This document shows positions 9,206-19,023 of a stretch of 64,000 nt of DNA, one piece after another. Every line of letters starts with the position of its first letter. Position 1 is the stretch's first letter. The stretch is from Ghiorsea bivora (GTDB lineage: Bacteria > Pseudomonadota > Zetaproteobacteria > Mariprofundales > Mariprofundaceae): the NCBI RefSeq assembly GCF_000744415.1, contig NZ_JQLW01000010.1, forward strand, positions 1 through 64,000. Direction: 5' to 3'. The translations under genes were made by a program, and so were the position numbers. The notes below the pieces were generated by a model that saw only the letters and a list, made by a program, of their open reading frames with translations, made no database searches and was not told the DNA's origin.

Positions 9206-9999
9206 CCATCCAGCAATATTTGCAGTTCACGCTGTGAAAAACCTGCAGCTTCACGCGCATCCATATTATATGGTCCATATAAACCCTTAGGAAAATATTC
9301 ATCCAACAAAGCAAGAAATGTATCATCAGCCTTTTTATGCTCTTGTTTGCATAAATAACGAAACCAACGTGTGCCTACTTCGACATGCCCTATTTCATCG
9401 GCAAAAATAATATCCAATAATGTGGCTGCATGTTTATCCCCTGCTTGGCGTAATTTTTTCTGAATACCTGGTGTAACATCCAAGCCTCTTGCTTCTAACA
9501 CCCTAGGCACCAAGGCCATACGGTGTAACGCATTATGTGCTGTTTTCTCCACCATTTCCCATAAACCATTATGCGCTGGATAATCACCATAATCAGCACC
9601 TAGAAAACGTAAATGTGCGCGTATAAGTTCAAAATGATAAGCTTCTTCATCGGCAACCTGCAACCAATCTCGATAATACGCTTCAGGCATATCAGAAAAG
9701 CGTTGCACAGCATCCAAAGCCAAATTCATGGCATTAAATTCAATATGAGCAATAGCATGCATCATAATTGCCCTACCCTCAAGACTGCCAAAACCGCGCT
9801 TAGGAACACCTGTTGCTCTCACCAACTTTGGTTTATCAGGGCGACCATTTTCATTCACAGCCAACACATCACCAAAAGTCTGCAAGTTAATCACACAACC
9901 TTGACGCACATCTTTTGCCAATTGATGAATGAACGTCACCTTTGTATCTATATTTTTTTCTAATAAACAAGCGCGAACTTGGGTAAAAAAATCAACCAC
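9202..9999 (-). CDS. DUF455 family ferritin-like protein
   Basis: This 265-residue protein belongs to the DUF455 group, which has a ferritin-like four-helix fold with a predicted di-iron site. Carboxylate/histidine pairs are visible as EFNAMNLALD, DEEAYHFELIRAHL and DEIGHVEVGTRW, arranged E..E-x-x-H..E-x-x-H as in di-iron helices. Its substrate is unknown; distant similarity to tRNA hydroxylase MiaE has been noted for the superfamily. The start is GTG at 9999, preceded by GAGGTG. It is convergent with the lytic transglycosylase gene and its stop codon falls in the MITE-like repeat. Confidence 0.85.
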   Translation of the reverse strand: MVDFFTQVRACLLEKNIDTKVTFIHQLAKDVRQGCVINLQTFGDVLAVNENGRPDKPKLVRATGVPKRGFGSLEGRAIMMHAIAHIEFNAMNLALDAVQRFSDMPEAYYRDWLQVADEEAYHFELIRAHLRFLGADYGDYPAHNGLWEMVEKTAHNALHRMALVPRVLEARGLDVTPGIQKKLRQAGDKHAATLLDIIFADEIGHVEVGTRWFRYLCKQEHKKADDTFLALLDEYFPKGLYGPYNMDAREAAGFSQRELQILLDG

Positions 10000-10059
10000 A
10001 CCAACACCTCGATAAACCTATACTTGTGACATCCTATATACACCGCCACACTACGCCAC

Positions 10060-10701
10060 ATGAAAGCTGCACCCTACCACTCAAATGATAAAGCCCAACG
10101 CGAAAAACAACGTGCACTTGCTGTGGCTGCATTGGCGCAAACATCGTGCCTCATTACCGCTATCACCCAAACTGGAAAATGTGACCCTGTATATTTCAAA
10201 CACTGTATGGATGCCTTACTCAATGATGATTATACCCAAGACGGGCATTTCTCTCTAGGAAACACACAAGCCAAACGGCTTCTTCAAGGTCAAGACATCA
10301 AACATTCAAAACAAATTGTCAGCTATGCAGCAAGTATGCTTGCTGTAGAAAAGAAACTTGCCAAACGCGCCAATACTTTACAACACATCGGTGATGGTAT
10401 GCTAAGGATTCACAAACAAGTACAGTTCTTCAATGATCCATGCCATGAAAATATCATTGCAGCGATTGCACATCTGTATGGTGAAACAGTAAGCACCATA
10501 AAACCTCGTATCATCATCCGTGGTAAATCCGAACACCTCAAACAAAGTAAAAATACTGAACAAATTCGCTGTTTGTTACTTTCAGGTATTCGTGCTGCGT
10601 GGATTTGGCGCATCAATGGTGGTCATCCCTTTCGTTTTGTTATCGGGCGAAAAAAACTCGTTCATACCCTACAAAATTTAAGTAGTCACACACCCTTATG
10701 A
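10060..10701 (+). CDS. hflD: HflD family protein (DUF489)
   Basis: The 213-residue protein matches the HflD family along its length. The conserved N-terminal QRALAVAALAQ-like helix, the central TLQHIGDGMLRI segment, LYGETVSTIKPRIIIRG and the closing LLSGIRAAWIWR are all present. HflD is a helical, membrane-associated protein that in E. coli binds the phage lambda CII activator; its general role is unclear. In enterobacteria it lies beside mnmA and purB, whereas here it is upstream of ruvC, with a 4-bp overlap (ATGA). The tail is about 10 residues longer than usual. Confidence 0.85.
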   Translation: MKAAPYHSNDKAQREKQRALAVAALAQTSCLITAITQTGKCDPVYFKHCMDALLNDDYTQDGHFSLGNTQAKRLLQGQDIKHSKQIVSYAASMLAVEKKLAKRANTLQHIGDGMLRIHKQVQFFNDPCHENIIAAIAHLYGETVSTIKPRIIIRGKSEHLKQSKNTEQIRCLLLSGIRAAWIWRINGGHPFRFVIGRKKLVHTLQNLSSHTPL

Positions 10702-11198
10702 CAAACATCCGTTTTATGGGAATCGACCCTGGCTCTCGTAAAGCAGGCGTTGGCATTATTGATGTCAATGGCAATAAAGTACGCCATGTTCACCACCATG
10801 TGATTCACTGCGGAACGGGAGAGTTCACTGAGCGTTTGGGCATTTTATTCCAAGAATTATCAAGTATCATAGACATATACAAGCCTTCTTGCGCCGCCAT
10901 TGAAGATGTCTTTGTTTCTAAAAATGTGTCTTCTGCTTTAAAACTGGGGCAAGCTAGGGGCGCTTTGATTGCAGCATGTTGCCATGCAAACCTCCCTATC
11001 AATACATACTCTGCAACCGCAGTTAAACAAGCCATTGTAGGGCATGGGCGCGCTGATAAAAATCAAATTCAACACATGATTAAAGCTCTGCTGAAACCTC
11101 CCCTTCCTTTGCCCGAAGATGCGGCTGATGCATTGGCAGTTTGCTTATGTGATGCACACCATAGACCATTAAAAAACCGATTGGCTAATATAACTTAG
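10698..11198 (+). CDS. ruvC: Crossover junction endodeoxyribonuclease RuvC
   Basis: RuvC is a dimeric nuclease that cuts Holliday junctions symmetrically, in complex with RuvAB. The 166-residue sequence has the RNase H-like fold signatures: the first catalytic aspartate in MGIDPGSRKAG (D10), the glutamate in AAIEDVFVSKN, and the C-terminal acidic pair in PEDAADALAVCLC. The length is normal. Its ATG overlaps the hflD stop. ruvA and ruvB are not in this window, so the ruv genes are dispersed or lie elsewhere. Confidence 0.95.
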   Translation: MTNIRFMGIDPGSRKAGVGIIDVNGNKVRHVHHHVIHCGTGEFTERLGILFQELSSIIDIYKPSCAAIEDVFVSKNVSSALKLGQARGALIAACCHANLPINTYSATAVKQAIVGHGRADKNQIQHMIKALLKPPLPLPEDAADALAVCLCDAHHRPLKNRLANIT

Positions 11199-11280
11199 CG
11201 CATTTGCCTTGACATTGAGTATTGAACATTAACAATCGGCTTATCGGCATGGATATAAAGCCTGAAATACAGGAGACCTT

Positions 11281-13104
11281 TTGAGCTACACCCCAAAACA
11301 AAATCAACCCAGCGAAGACATAACGCACTTAGGTTCTTACATTATTGAATCACGCCTTGGTCAAGGTGGGATGGGGGTTGTCTACCGCGCTATCGACAAA
11401 GAATTGGGGCGACCTGTAGCGATTAAAGTATTACATCCACACTTGTTACGCCACGAAAATTTAAAACAACGTTTCCGCCGTGAAGCCCGCATGCATGCTA
11501 AGGTCATGCACCCCAACATCGTAACCTTGCTCTCTTTGTTTGAAGATGAAACCCATATGGCTTTGATTATGGAGTTGATTGAAGGTGAAGACTTAAAAGC
11601 CTACCTTAAAAGTCATCCAGACCTATCACTAGAGAAAAAACTTAGCATTGCTATCGATGTACTTACTGGCTTAGAAGCTGCACATCACTTTGACATGGTT
11701 CACCGTGACTTAAAACCTGCCAATGTGCTCGTTTCAAACAAAGGTGAAGTTAAACTATTGGATTTCGGGCTTGCCAAACCCGAACAAGGTGAAGACGACC
11801 TCACACAAAGTGGTGCCACCGTTGGTTCATTTCGCTACATGGCACCTGAACAAATTTTAAACAAACCCATTGATGCAAGAACCGACCTTTATGCTTTCGG
11901 TATTTTATTATTTTACATGGTCTTGGGTAAACTTCCCTTTGATGCTTCCAGCAATGGCGGCGAATTTGAAATCATGGAAAAACAAGTGCGCGAACCTGCA
12001 CCTATTCCGAACAAGTTAGAGCCATCCATACCACCAGCCTTATCTGACCTTATTCTTAAATTACTCAGCAAAAGTAAACATAGTCGCCCTGAAAGTGCTG
12101 CCGTTGTTCGCGATAAGATTGTTGATATCATGGCTCACCTTAAACCCGTGCCTACCAAGACGAGAAAATCACAGCAAAGTTCAAGTTCGAATGTTAGCAA
12201 AACCTCTATTATCCTTCCGCCCCCTAGCAATGCTGAGGTCGCACAGCAATGGATACAACATGGCAAAGAAAAACTTTACCGCTTTTGGCTTAGTACTTTC
12301 CCAAAACTTCAGAAGCTTTTTTCTGGCTTATCAGGCATTGCATTTCTTTTTATAGCTTTGGGTGCACTTGTCATCGCCGTGTTAACCATGGCAGAAAAAA
12401 CTGCATCACCATATCCACAAAAAACATCACGCCAAGAAGTGAAAACACAAACTAAACCTGCTTTAGCAAAAAAAGAAATAGCCAAAATGCAGCTTGAGCA
12501 ACCCAGTAATAAACAAACTAAAACTTCAAAACCTCTTGTGGCAAAACAAAGTACCAAGACTGTCAGTAAGCCAAAAAAAGAAGTCGCGCAAGCCAAAAAG
12601 AAAAAAACAGCACAAACAAAAAAAGTAAACAAACCTAAAAAAGAAAAAGTAACAGCACCCGTGCTCCTAACGAAACAAGTACGTTATACTGTAACACGTA
12701 GTGATAAGTCTAAAGCTCTACCCAGTGACAAACATGAATTCAAAGGCGGAAATCATGTTTTTTTTCAAAAGTCCTTTAGGAAAAACAGCAGTAAAACACA
12801 TAGGGTAATTAGCAGGACAGGTGAATCCAAGTTGGTTTTTGATCAACCCCAAGTGATTTCTAAAATTATCTTACATAAAGCCAGTGTTGGTCGTGCAGAC
12901 TTTAGTAAAGGATATGTTTATTTGGAAATTAAACCTGCCAATGGTTTTACCTGGAAACGTATTTTTGAACGCAAAGGTGATGATGTGGATATTCAAGTGA
13001 CCATCAATGATATTATTAAAATTGCACCACTCATTCAAGCCATACGTATCCGCTTCAAATCTACACGCCCGATTACGATTGGTCCTATTGATATTCTTTC
13101 TTAA
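11281..13104 (+). CDS. Membrane-anchored Ser/Thr protein kinase (PknB/Hanks type)
   Basis: The 607-residue protein begins with TTG at 11281 behind AGGAGACCTT. The kinase domain spans about residues 19-290: glycine loop LGQGGMGVVYRA, lysine VAIKV (K49), catalytic loop HRDLKPANV, DFG and APEQ. One membrane helix lies near residue 350-372 (IAFLFIALGALVIAVL). A very lysine-rich linker of about 110 residues and a folded C-terminal domain of about 130 residues follow. The latter resembles a beta-sandwich or discoidin-like module (RVISRTGESKLVFDQPQVIS), outside the membrane by topology. It may sense an extracytoplasmic ligand. No PASTA domains or phosphatase neighbour are present. Confidence 0.9.
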   Translation: MSYTPKQNQPSEDITHLGSYIIESRLGQGGMGVVYRAIDKELGRPVAIKVLHPHLLRHENLKQRFRREARMHAKVMHPNIVTLLSLFEDETHMALIMELIEGEDLKAYLKSHPDLSLEKKLSIAIDVLTGLEAAHHFDMVHRDLKPANVLVSNKGEVKLLDFGLAKPEQGEDDLTQSGATVGSFRYMAPEQILNKPIDARTDLYAFGILLFYMVLGKLPFDASSNGGEFEIMEKQVREPAPIPNKLEPSIPPALSDLILKLLSKSKHSRPESAAVVRDKIVDIMAHLKPVPTKTRKSQQSSSSNVSKTSIILPPPSNAEVAQQWIQHGKEKLYRFWLSTFPKLQKLFSGLSGIAFLFIALGALVIAVLTMAEKTASPYPQKTSRQEVKTQTKPALAKKEIAKMQLEQPSNKQTKTSKPLVAKQSTKTVSKPKKEVAQAKKKKTAQTKKVNKPKKEKVTAPVLLTKQVRYTVTRSDKSKALPSDKHEFKGGNHVFFQKSFRKNSSKTHRVISRTGESKLVFDQPQVISKIILHKASVGRADFSKGYVYLEIKPANGFTWKRIFERKGDDVDIQVTINDIIKIAPLIQAIRIRFKSTRPITIGPIDILS

Positions 13105-13107
13105 CGC

Positions 13108-14361
13108 ATGAGCGAGCAATACACAGCAACAGTGGAAGCCATACTACCTGGCGGTGAAGGTTTGGTGCGTGAACGCAATCATACGGTACTTATCCCCAAC
13201 ACTGTTGTCGGAGATAGAATCCAATTTCAGTATACAGAAAAAAAACGCGGTGTTTTTCGTGGTGAGATAAAGCATATTATCACGCCATCATCACAGCGTG
13301 TGCAAGCAAAATGCTCAGTTGCCAACACCTGCGGCGGCTGCGCCTTGCAGCATCTCTCCCAACCAACACAAGCTGAACTCAAAAACAAATGGGTAACGGA
13401 TGCTTTTCAAGCCTTCATAGACAAACATAGCACAGTCATCAGCTGCAGCCCTCAACCCAATAATAGTGGCTTTGCAGGACGCAGACGGGTTCGTTGGTTT
13501 ATGGACAATGGGAAATTAGGTTTTCGCAAACGATTTAGCCATCATATCGTACACAGTGATAGCTGCATGGCCATTACTCAAGACCTAGACACACTGCGCA
13601 AACAATTAGAAACAAGTCAATTGCCTCAATCTATTCAAAGCATTCAGGCTGTAGCGTTAAGTAATGGCACACATATTATTCTAGAATCTGAACAAAGCTG
13701 CCCCACTGATTTTACCCCTCCGAAACAAGACAACCAACAGTGGTGGTGGAGTAAACTTGGAACCCCATCCATTCAAGCACTGCATAAACCGGTACAAACT
13801 TTATTTGATACTATTCAAATCACGGAAAACAAGTCCATCAACATACAAATAGGCCCCAACGACTTCATTCAAGGTCATGCTAAGGGCAACCAAATCCTCA
13901 TTCAGCAAATTTTAGATTGGAGCAAAGATGCTAAGCGTGTTGTCGACTTATTTTCAGGCTGTGGCAACTTATCGCTGCCGCTTGCGGCAGCCACAGGTAT
14001 TGAAGTTGTCGGTGCAGAGTTAAACCCTGCCAGTGTTAAAGCTGCCAACAACAATGCCAAACGCTTAGGTTTAAATGCTAGCTATCAAACATTGGATTTA
14101 TTTGGTGTTTTTTCAACCGAACCTTTCATCAATGCCGACATACTTATATTAGACCCCCCACGCAAAGGGGCAAAACGTATTTGTCAGCAAATTGGGCAAC
14201 TTTTCCCCAAAAAAATTATTATGGTTAATTGTGATATTGCAGCAGGTGCACGAGATGCCAAAGCTTTAGCCGATGCAGGTTTTAAACTCAAAGCTTTGCG
14301 CCCCTTAGATTTATTTCCCTACACAGGACATGTGGAAGCATTAAGTTTATGGGAAGCGTGA
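13108..14361 (+). CDS. 23S rRNA (uracil-C5)-methyltransferase, RlmD/RumA-like
   Basis: The 417-residue protein is a SAM-dependent RNA m5U methyltransferase with an N-terminal TRAM domain (residues 1-60). A [4Fe-4S] cluster motif is visible at C69, C75 and C78 (CSVANTCGGC), with the fourth cysteine later in HSDSCMAI. The Rossmann methyltransferase part has the SAM loop LFSGCGNLSLPLA, LDPPRKGAKR, and the catalytic cysteine in VNCDIAAGARD, where most relatives have SCNP. RlmD-type function is the best guess, but RlmC or TrmA-type targets cannot be excluded. It begins 3 bp after the kinase gene and overlaps the next gene by 13 bp. Confidence 0.85.
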   Translation: MSEQYTATVEAILPGGEGLVRERNHTVLIPNTVVGDRIQFQYTEKKRGVFRGEIKHIITPSSQRVQAKCSVANTCGGCALQHLSQPTQAELKNKWVTDAFQAFIDKHSTVISCSPQPNNSGFAGRRRVRWFMDNGKLGFRKRFSHHIVHSDSCMAITQDLDTLRKQLETSQLPQSIQSIQAVALSNGTHIILESEQSCPTDFTPPKQDNQQWWWSKLGTPSIQALHKPVQTLFDTIQITENKSINIQIGPNDFIQGHAKGNQILIQQILDWSKDAKRVVDLFSGCGNLSLPLAAATGIEVVGAELNPASVKAANNNAKRLGLNASYQTLDLFGVFSTEPFINADILILDPPRKGAKRICQQIGQLFPKKIIMVNCDIAAGARDAKALADAGFKLKALRPLDLFPYTGHVEALSLWEA

Positions 14362-15851
14362 GAATCTATGCAATCATACTGCTGATACTCTTATCAGCTT
14401 GCCATCAAGATCAGCCTAAAAATAATACTCTGCGTATAGGCTTAGCATCGCCTCCGATTAGCCTCGATCCTCGATTCGCAACAGATGCCGCATCACACCG
14501 TGTACAAGAGCTCATACATTGTTCTTTAGTTCAACTCGGCGAAGATTTTTTACCCAAACCCAGTCTCGCTACCTCATGGCAACAAACAGACCCCTATACT
14601 TGGACATTTAAGTTGCGCCACGATTTTACCTTTCACAATGGACAAGCTGTCACCGCAACGGATGTTGCTGCAACCATTCATGCCGTATTAGACAAAACAT
14701 TATCCAGCCCGCTTAGAGCAGGTTTTACTGCTATTGAGCATATCACTGTCAACAACCCCTACCAACTTACCCTGAATCTAAATAAACCTGATGCTTCACT
14801 ACTTACACGTTTAAACCTCGGTATTTTACCAGCCTCAGAGGCCAATAAACCTCACCAAGCCAAACAAACCATAGGTTGTGGTGCATTTAAACTAAACAAG
14901 TGGAATAACACCATATATTTAGATCGTGCGAAACCCGATCATCATTCCATTCAAGCCATTGAACTACTTGCCATCAAAGACCCTGTAACCCGCGTACTAA
15001 AACTGGTACGTAATGAAATCGACTTTACACAAAATGATTTGCCACCCCACTTATTACCTTGGCTTAAAAAGCAAAAGAATCTAACCATTTCCAGCAAACC
15101 ATCCACCACCTTTTCTTATATCGGTTTAAACATGCAAGATGCGATTCTTAAACATCAAAAGGTACGTAAAGCTTTAGCTTTAGCACTGGATAGAAAACTA
15201 CTAAAACGAGCTTTATTTGCTAACCTACCCACCCTAGGCGAAACGGTGCTCACCCCAAGCCATTGGGCAGCAGCCAATATTCCCATTACTCCATTTAACC
15301 CTGACCAAGCAGAGAAGCTTTTGGATGAAGCTGGTTTTAAGCGGCATGCCAATGGTATTCGTTTTCATCTCAATTATCGAACCAGCACCAACCCCACCCG
15401 TTTACGTTTGGTCACTGCCATTGCTGACAGTTGGCAAAAAATTGGTGTGGATGTATCCATTGAATCACTCGAGTGGGGGGGCTTTTATGCCCGCATCAAA
15501 CGCGGTGATTTCCAAGTCTTTTCATTATCTTGGGTTGGTATTACTGACCCTGATATTTATCGCTGGATTTTATCCAGCAACATGCAGCCCCCCAAAGGAG
15601 CCAACCGTGGCCACTATAATAATGCGCAAGTTGATACATGGTTGAAACAAGCCGCAAGTAGTCAAAACTTAGCAGAACGCAAAGCATTATATGCCAAGGT
15701 ACAACAGCAAATGGCAGCTGACCAAGTCTATATTCCATTGTGGTATGATGCAGTTATTGCTGTATCTGGTATGCGTTTACAGGGGTTTACACCTAGAAAC
15801 GATGGCAGTCTTACACCATTGCTACAGGCTAGGCTAACAACACATGAATAA
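14349..15851 (+). CDS. Peptide/solute-binding lipoprotein of an ABC transporter (SBP family 5)
   Basis: The 500-residue protein has a lipoprotein signal with lipobox LLSAC at about residues 14-18 and the family 5 substrate-binding fold seen in OppA/DppA. Conserved segments include RIGLASPPISLDPRFATDAA, TWTFKLRHDFTFHNGQAVTA and VRKALALALDR. It would capture peptides or similar solutes in the periplasm. No permease or ATPase genes are adjacent, so it is an orphan binding protein that must use a transporter elsewhere. The ATG overlaps the 3' end of the methyltransferase gene by 13 bp. Confidence 0.9.
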   Translation: MGSVRIYAIILLILLSACHQDQPKNNTLRIGLASPPISLDPRFATDAASHRVQELIHCSLVQLGEDFLPKPSLATSWQQTDPYTWTFKLRHDFTFHNGQAVTATDVAATIHAVLDKTLSSPLRAGFTAIEHITVNNPYQLTLNLNKPDASLLTRLNLGILPASEANKPHQAKQTIGCGAFKLNKWNNTIYLDRAKPDHHSIQAIELLAIKDPVTRVLKLVRNEIDFTQNDLPPHLLPWLKKQKNLTISSKPSTTFSYIGLNMQDAILKHQKVRKALALALDRKLLKRALFANLPTLGETVLTPSHWAAANIPITPFNPDQAEKLLDEAGFKRHANGIRFHLNYRTSTNPTRLRLVTAIADSWQKIGVDVSIESLEWGGFYARIKRGDFQVFSLSWVGITDPDIYRWILSSNMQPPKGANRGHYNNAQVDTWLKQAASSQNLAERKALYAKVQQQMAADQVYIPLWYDAVIAVSGMRLQGFTPRNDGSLTPLLQARLTTHE

Positions 15852-15913
15852 CCCAATTCTTTGGCACTCAAGTTGCGTAAATACTAAGCTATATATGCAA
15901 CAAGGAGCAATAA

Positions 15914-18109
15914 GTGCCTAACACCAAAACTTCAACACTTAATTTTGATGCTATCAATAAGCTTTGGCTTAGCTTTAAAGATAAAAAAATGGAAGCATTA
16001 TACGAACGAGCTAGCCAGCCTACGCGAAAGTTGCAAATGCGTTTGGCATTACTTTTTGTTAGTGTTTTATATTTTATCGTTGCCTTCTTAGACTTTTACA
16101 TTCTACCTGAAGCATCCCAACAGCTTGCCCGAAATATTCATGTAAGCCAAGCTATTTTCTTTATAACATTGGTTGCCTTATCACTACATTTTAAATCGCA
16201 ATTCTTTCATACCACCATGATTGTCGGCTCGGTATGTATGGCTTGGCTGAATCACTTTTTATTGGAAAACATTACAACATCCTCATTGCTCTTTAGCGAA
16301 GCATACTTAATGGTCATATGGGTTTGGTTAATTACAGGGCTTCCTTTTCGCCATGCAGCAATGGTCAGTGTATTTTTCATATTATTTTATGAGCTCAATG
16401 CATTTACATTATCTCCCTTAAGCCAAACTGAAATGGTTGCCCAGCATTTTTTTATCTATGTATCCTTTATTTTTGGTGCTTTAGCTGGTTACTTAATCGA
16501 ATTTCATAAGCGACATAACTTTTTAAACCTGCAAAAAGTATCCATACAAGCCAATGAACTTACCCACACCAATGCCCTACTTGCATCTGAAAAAAACAAA
16601 CTACTCAAGTTATCACAAGCTGTTGAGCAATCAGACGAAGCTATTTTAATTGCCAATGAAGCTAGCATCACGGAATATATTAACCCCGCATTCACAACAA
16701 TCACAGGTTTCCAAGAAAATGAAGTTATTGGAAAAGTTAATAGCATTTTACAAGCCGAACAGCATCCCGATATGTGGAACACCTTACAACTGGGTAATAC
16801 TTGGCGTGGCACAATGAATGCTATAAAAAAAGATGGTGATACTTACCCTGCCCTTGTTTCAGTAACGCCTATCAAAAACAATCAACATAAAATTACACAC
16901 TATGTGTCAACACTAAGGGATATGACAGAACAGGAACATTTAGAAAACCAACTACGCCAAGCGCAAAAAATGGAAGCACTTGGCACATTGGTTGGTGGCA
17001 TCGCTCATGACTTCAATAATACACTCACCGGTATTACTGGCACTATATTTTTGGCAAAAGAAGAAGTGGCACATTTACCTAACACATTAAAGAAACTAAG
17101 TTTAATAGAAGACTTATCTTTTCAGGCCGCCGACATGATTAAACAACTCCTTGCTTTTGCTCGAAAAGGTGTTGTTAACCTCAAACCCATGTCGCTCACA
17201 GATTTCTTACAAGATGTTTCAAAGCTGCATAAAGTTACCCTTCCATCGCAGGTGACATTCACTCAAGAATTATATGCAACACATAACCTAATCGTACGTG
17301 CTGATGCCAACCAACTTCAACAAGTCATTATCAACCTACTTAATAATGCAAAAGATGCGGTTGCTGAGTCTGAAAACCCCTATATTTCTCTGCGTTTAGA
17401 CACTTACACCGCGAATGCTGACTTTAAAGCAGCCCATCCAGAGCTTCAAAGTCATACATTTGCTCGAATTACCATATCGGACAATGGGCATGGTATTAGC
17501 AAAGATAAACAAAATTATATTTTTGAACCCTTTTACACCACCAAGGATATTGATAAAGGTAGTGGGCTAGGTTTGTCCATGGCATTCGGTGCTATCCAGT
17601 CCCACGGTGGTCTGATTACCATCACTAGCACTCAGGGTAAAGGTGCAACTTTCAAATTATACCTACCTTTAATCGAAAATGAAACAGTAACTAAGCCATC
17701 TCAAGCTAAAACGAATATTCATTTAGGAAACAATGAACTTATCCTTCTTGTTGATGATGATCCATCGGTATTAATGACAGGCTCAGATATTCTAAAAAGT
17801 TTAGGCTACCAAGTCGTTCAAGCTTCTGATGGTCTACAAGCACTGGATGTATATAAAAGATACCAAAATGAAATTAGGCTTGTTGTTCTTGATATTGCCA
17901 TGCCAAAAATGGATGGTATTGAAGCAGCCAAGCAACTACGTAACATAAACCCTGAGATTAATATTATTTTTGTAACAGGGTTTGACCTTAACCAAAAATT
18001 AAATGTACATAAGCTTACAATCGAAAAAGTTATTCTTAAACCTTTCAAAGTCGGTGTATTCAGTCAAACTATAAAGTCAATCATGAAAAAAGGTAATGAA
18101 CAACCATGA
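15914..18109 (+). CDS. Hybrid sensor histidine kinase (membrane domain, PAS, HisKA, HATPase, receiver)
   Basis: The 731-residue protein starts at GTG 15914 behind AAGGAGCAATAA. About five or six membrane helices fill residues 35-195 with no long periplasmic loop. A PAS domain follows at about 235-350 (ITEYINPAFTTITGFQENEV). The HisKA dimerisation helix carries the phospho-acceptor histidine in GGIAHDFNNTLTG. The ATPase has DNGHGIS and GSGLGLSMA. The receiver at about 610-725 has DDDPS and the phospho-acceptor VLDIAMPKMDG. No partner response regulator is adjacent, so output would pass by phosphorelay. The stop overlaps the next gene by 4 bp. Confidence 0.92.
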   Translation: MPNTKTSTLNFDAINKLWLSFKDKKMEALYERASQPTRKLQMRLALLFVSVLYFIVAFLDFYILPEASQQLARNIHVSQAIFFITLVALSLHFKSQFFHTTMIVGSVCMAWLNHFLLENITTSSLLFSEAYLMVIWVWLITGLPFRHAAMVSVFFILFYELNAFTLSPLSQTEMVAQHFFIYVSFIFGALAGYLIEFHKRHNFLNLQKVSIQANELTHTNALLASEKNKLLKLSQAVEQSDEAILIANEASITEYINPAFTTITGFQENEVIGKVNSILQAEQHPDMWNTLQLGNTWRGTMNAIKKDGDTYPALVSVTPIKNNQHKITHYVSTLRDMTEQEHLENQLRQAQKMEALGTLVGGIAHDFNNTLTGITGTIFLAKEEVAHLPNTLKKLSLIEDLSFQAADMIKQLLAFARKGVVNLKPMSLTDFLQDVSKLHKVTLPSQVTFTQELYATHNLIVRADANQLQQVIINLLNNAKDAVAESENPYISLRLDTYTANADFKAAHPELQSHTFARITISDNGHGISKDKQNYIFEPFYTTKDIDKGSGLGLSMAFGAIQSHGGLITITSTQGKGATFKLYLPLIENETVTKPSQAKTNIHLGNNELILLVDDDPSVLMTGSDILKSLGYQVVQASDGLQALDVYKRYQNEIRLVVLDIAMPKMDGIEAAKQLRNINPEINIIFVTGFDLNQKLNVHKLTIEKVILKPFKVGVFSQTIKSIMKKGNEQP

Positions 18110-19023
18110 ATGAGATTCTCACTGCAATACAACAACTAGAGAAAGGTGGTCAATACAAAGTGTTGGAGCGTTTGGATGCGCCACAAGCTTACCATCAAGG
18201 TAACCCGCAAACACCACGTATTGGTATCGTGCTTGACACAGAAACTACAGGTTTAGATACCAGCAAGGATAAAATTATTGAGTTGGGTTTTATTGCTTTT
18301 CACTATGATGCTGGCACAGGTGCCATTTATGATATTTTACAGAGATATGGCGGTTTTGAAGACCCCAAAGAACCGCTTACAGAAATTGTAAAACAAGTTA
18401 CAGGTATCACCGATGACATGCTGATAGGGCAAAGCCTAGATGAAACTAAAATTGTGCATTGGCTCAACAAGTCCAGCTTAATTATTGCCCACAATGCTGC
18501 TTTTGACAGGCAAATGCTTGAGCGTCGTTTGCCCCAAATATCAGATAGCAATTGGGCTTGTACATTGAACGATATTCATTGGCAGGATGAAAATATTACC
18601 AGCCTAAAATTAGATTATATCGCATATAAGCTGGGTTATTTCTTTGAGGGACATAGAGCCGTTAATGATGCTGAAGCTACATTACACTTACTCAGTAAAA
18701 CTTTGCCTAATTCAGGTAAACTTGCCATGTCCGAATTACTCAACCATGCTAGAGTACAAAGCCGTCGTTATTTTGCCGTCGGTGCGCCTTTTGATAAAAA
18801 AGATGACTTAAAAGAACGTGGTTACCGTTGGTTGGCAGACTATGCTTACACTGACCAATACGGAAAAACAAAAAAAGGTGTATGGAGCAAAGCTATTCAC
18901 CAAGAAGAAACAAAAGAAGAAGAAATTTGGCTCCAGGATAACATCTATTCAGGTCAAAAAACAGTATTCACTTACAATGATCTTACCGCAAACAACCGTT
19001 ATTCTATGCAAGAGTTTAAATGA
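18106..19023 (+). CDS. DnaQ-like 3'-5' exonuclease (DEDDh)
   Basis: In this 305-residue protein the exonuclease domain occupies about residues 35-205. The DEDDh residues are visible in VLDTETTGLD, AHNAAFDRQM and HRAVNDAEAT. The arrangement matches DNA polymerase III epsilon-like exonucleases, but this is not the replicative epsilon subunit by context. The C-terminal 90 residues (RRYFAVGAPFDKKDDLKERG) resemble a small module found after exonuclease domains in other bacteria. It overlaps the hybrid kinase upstream and the membrane protein downstream by 4 bp each, forming one operon. Likely a repair or nucleic-acid-processing nuclease. Confidence 0.85.
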   Translation: MNEILTAIQQLEKGGQYKVLERLDAPQAYHQGNPQTPRIGIVLDTETTGLDTSKDKIIELGFIAFHYDAGTGAIYDILQRYGGFEDPKEPLTEIVKQVTGITDDMLIGQSLDETKIVHWLNKSSLIIAHNAAFDRQMLERRLPQISDSNWACTLNDIHWQDENITSLKLDYIAYKLGYFFEGHRAVNDAEATLHLLSKTLPNSGKLAMSELLNHARVQSRRYFAVGAPFDKKDDLKERGYRWLADYAYTDQYGKTKKGVWSKAIHQEETKEEEIWLQDNIYSGQKTVFTYNDLTANNRYSMQEFK

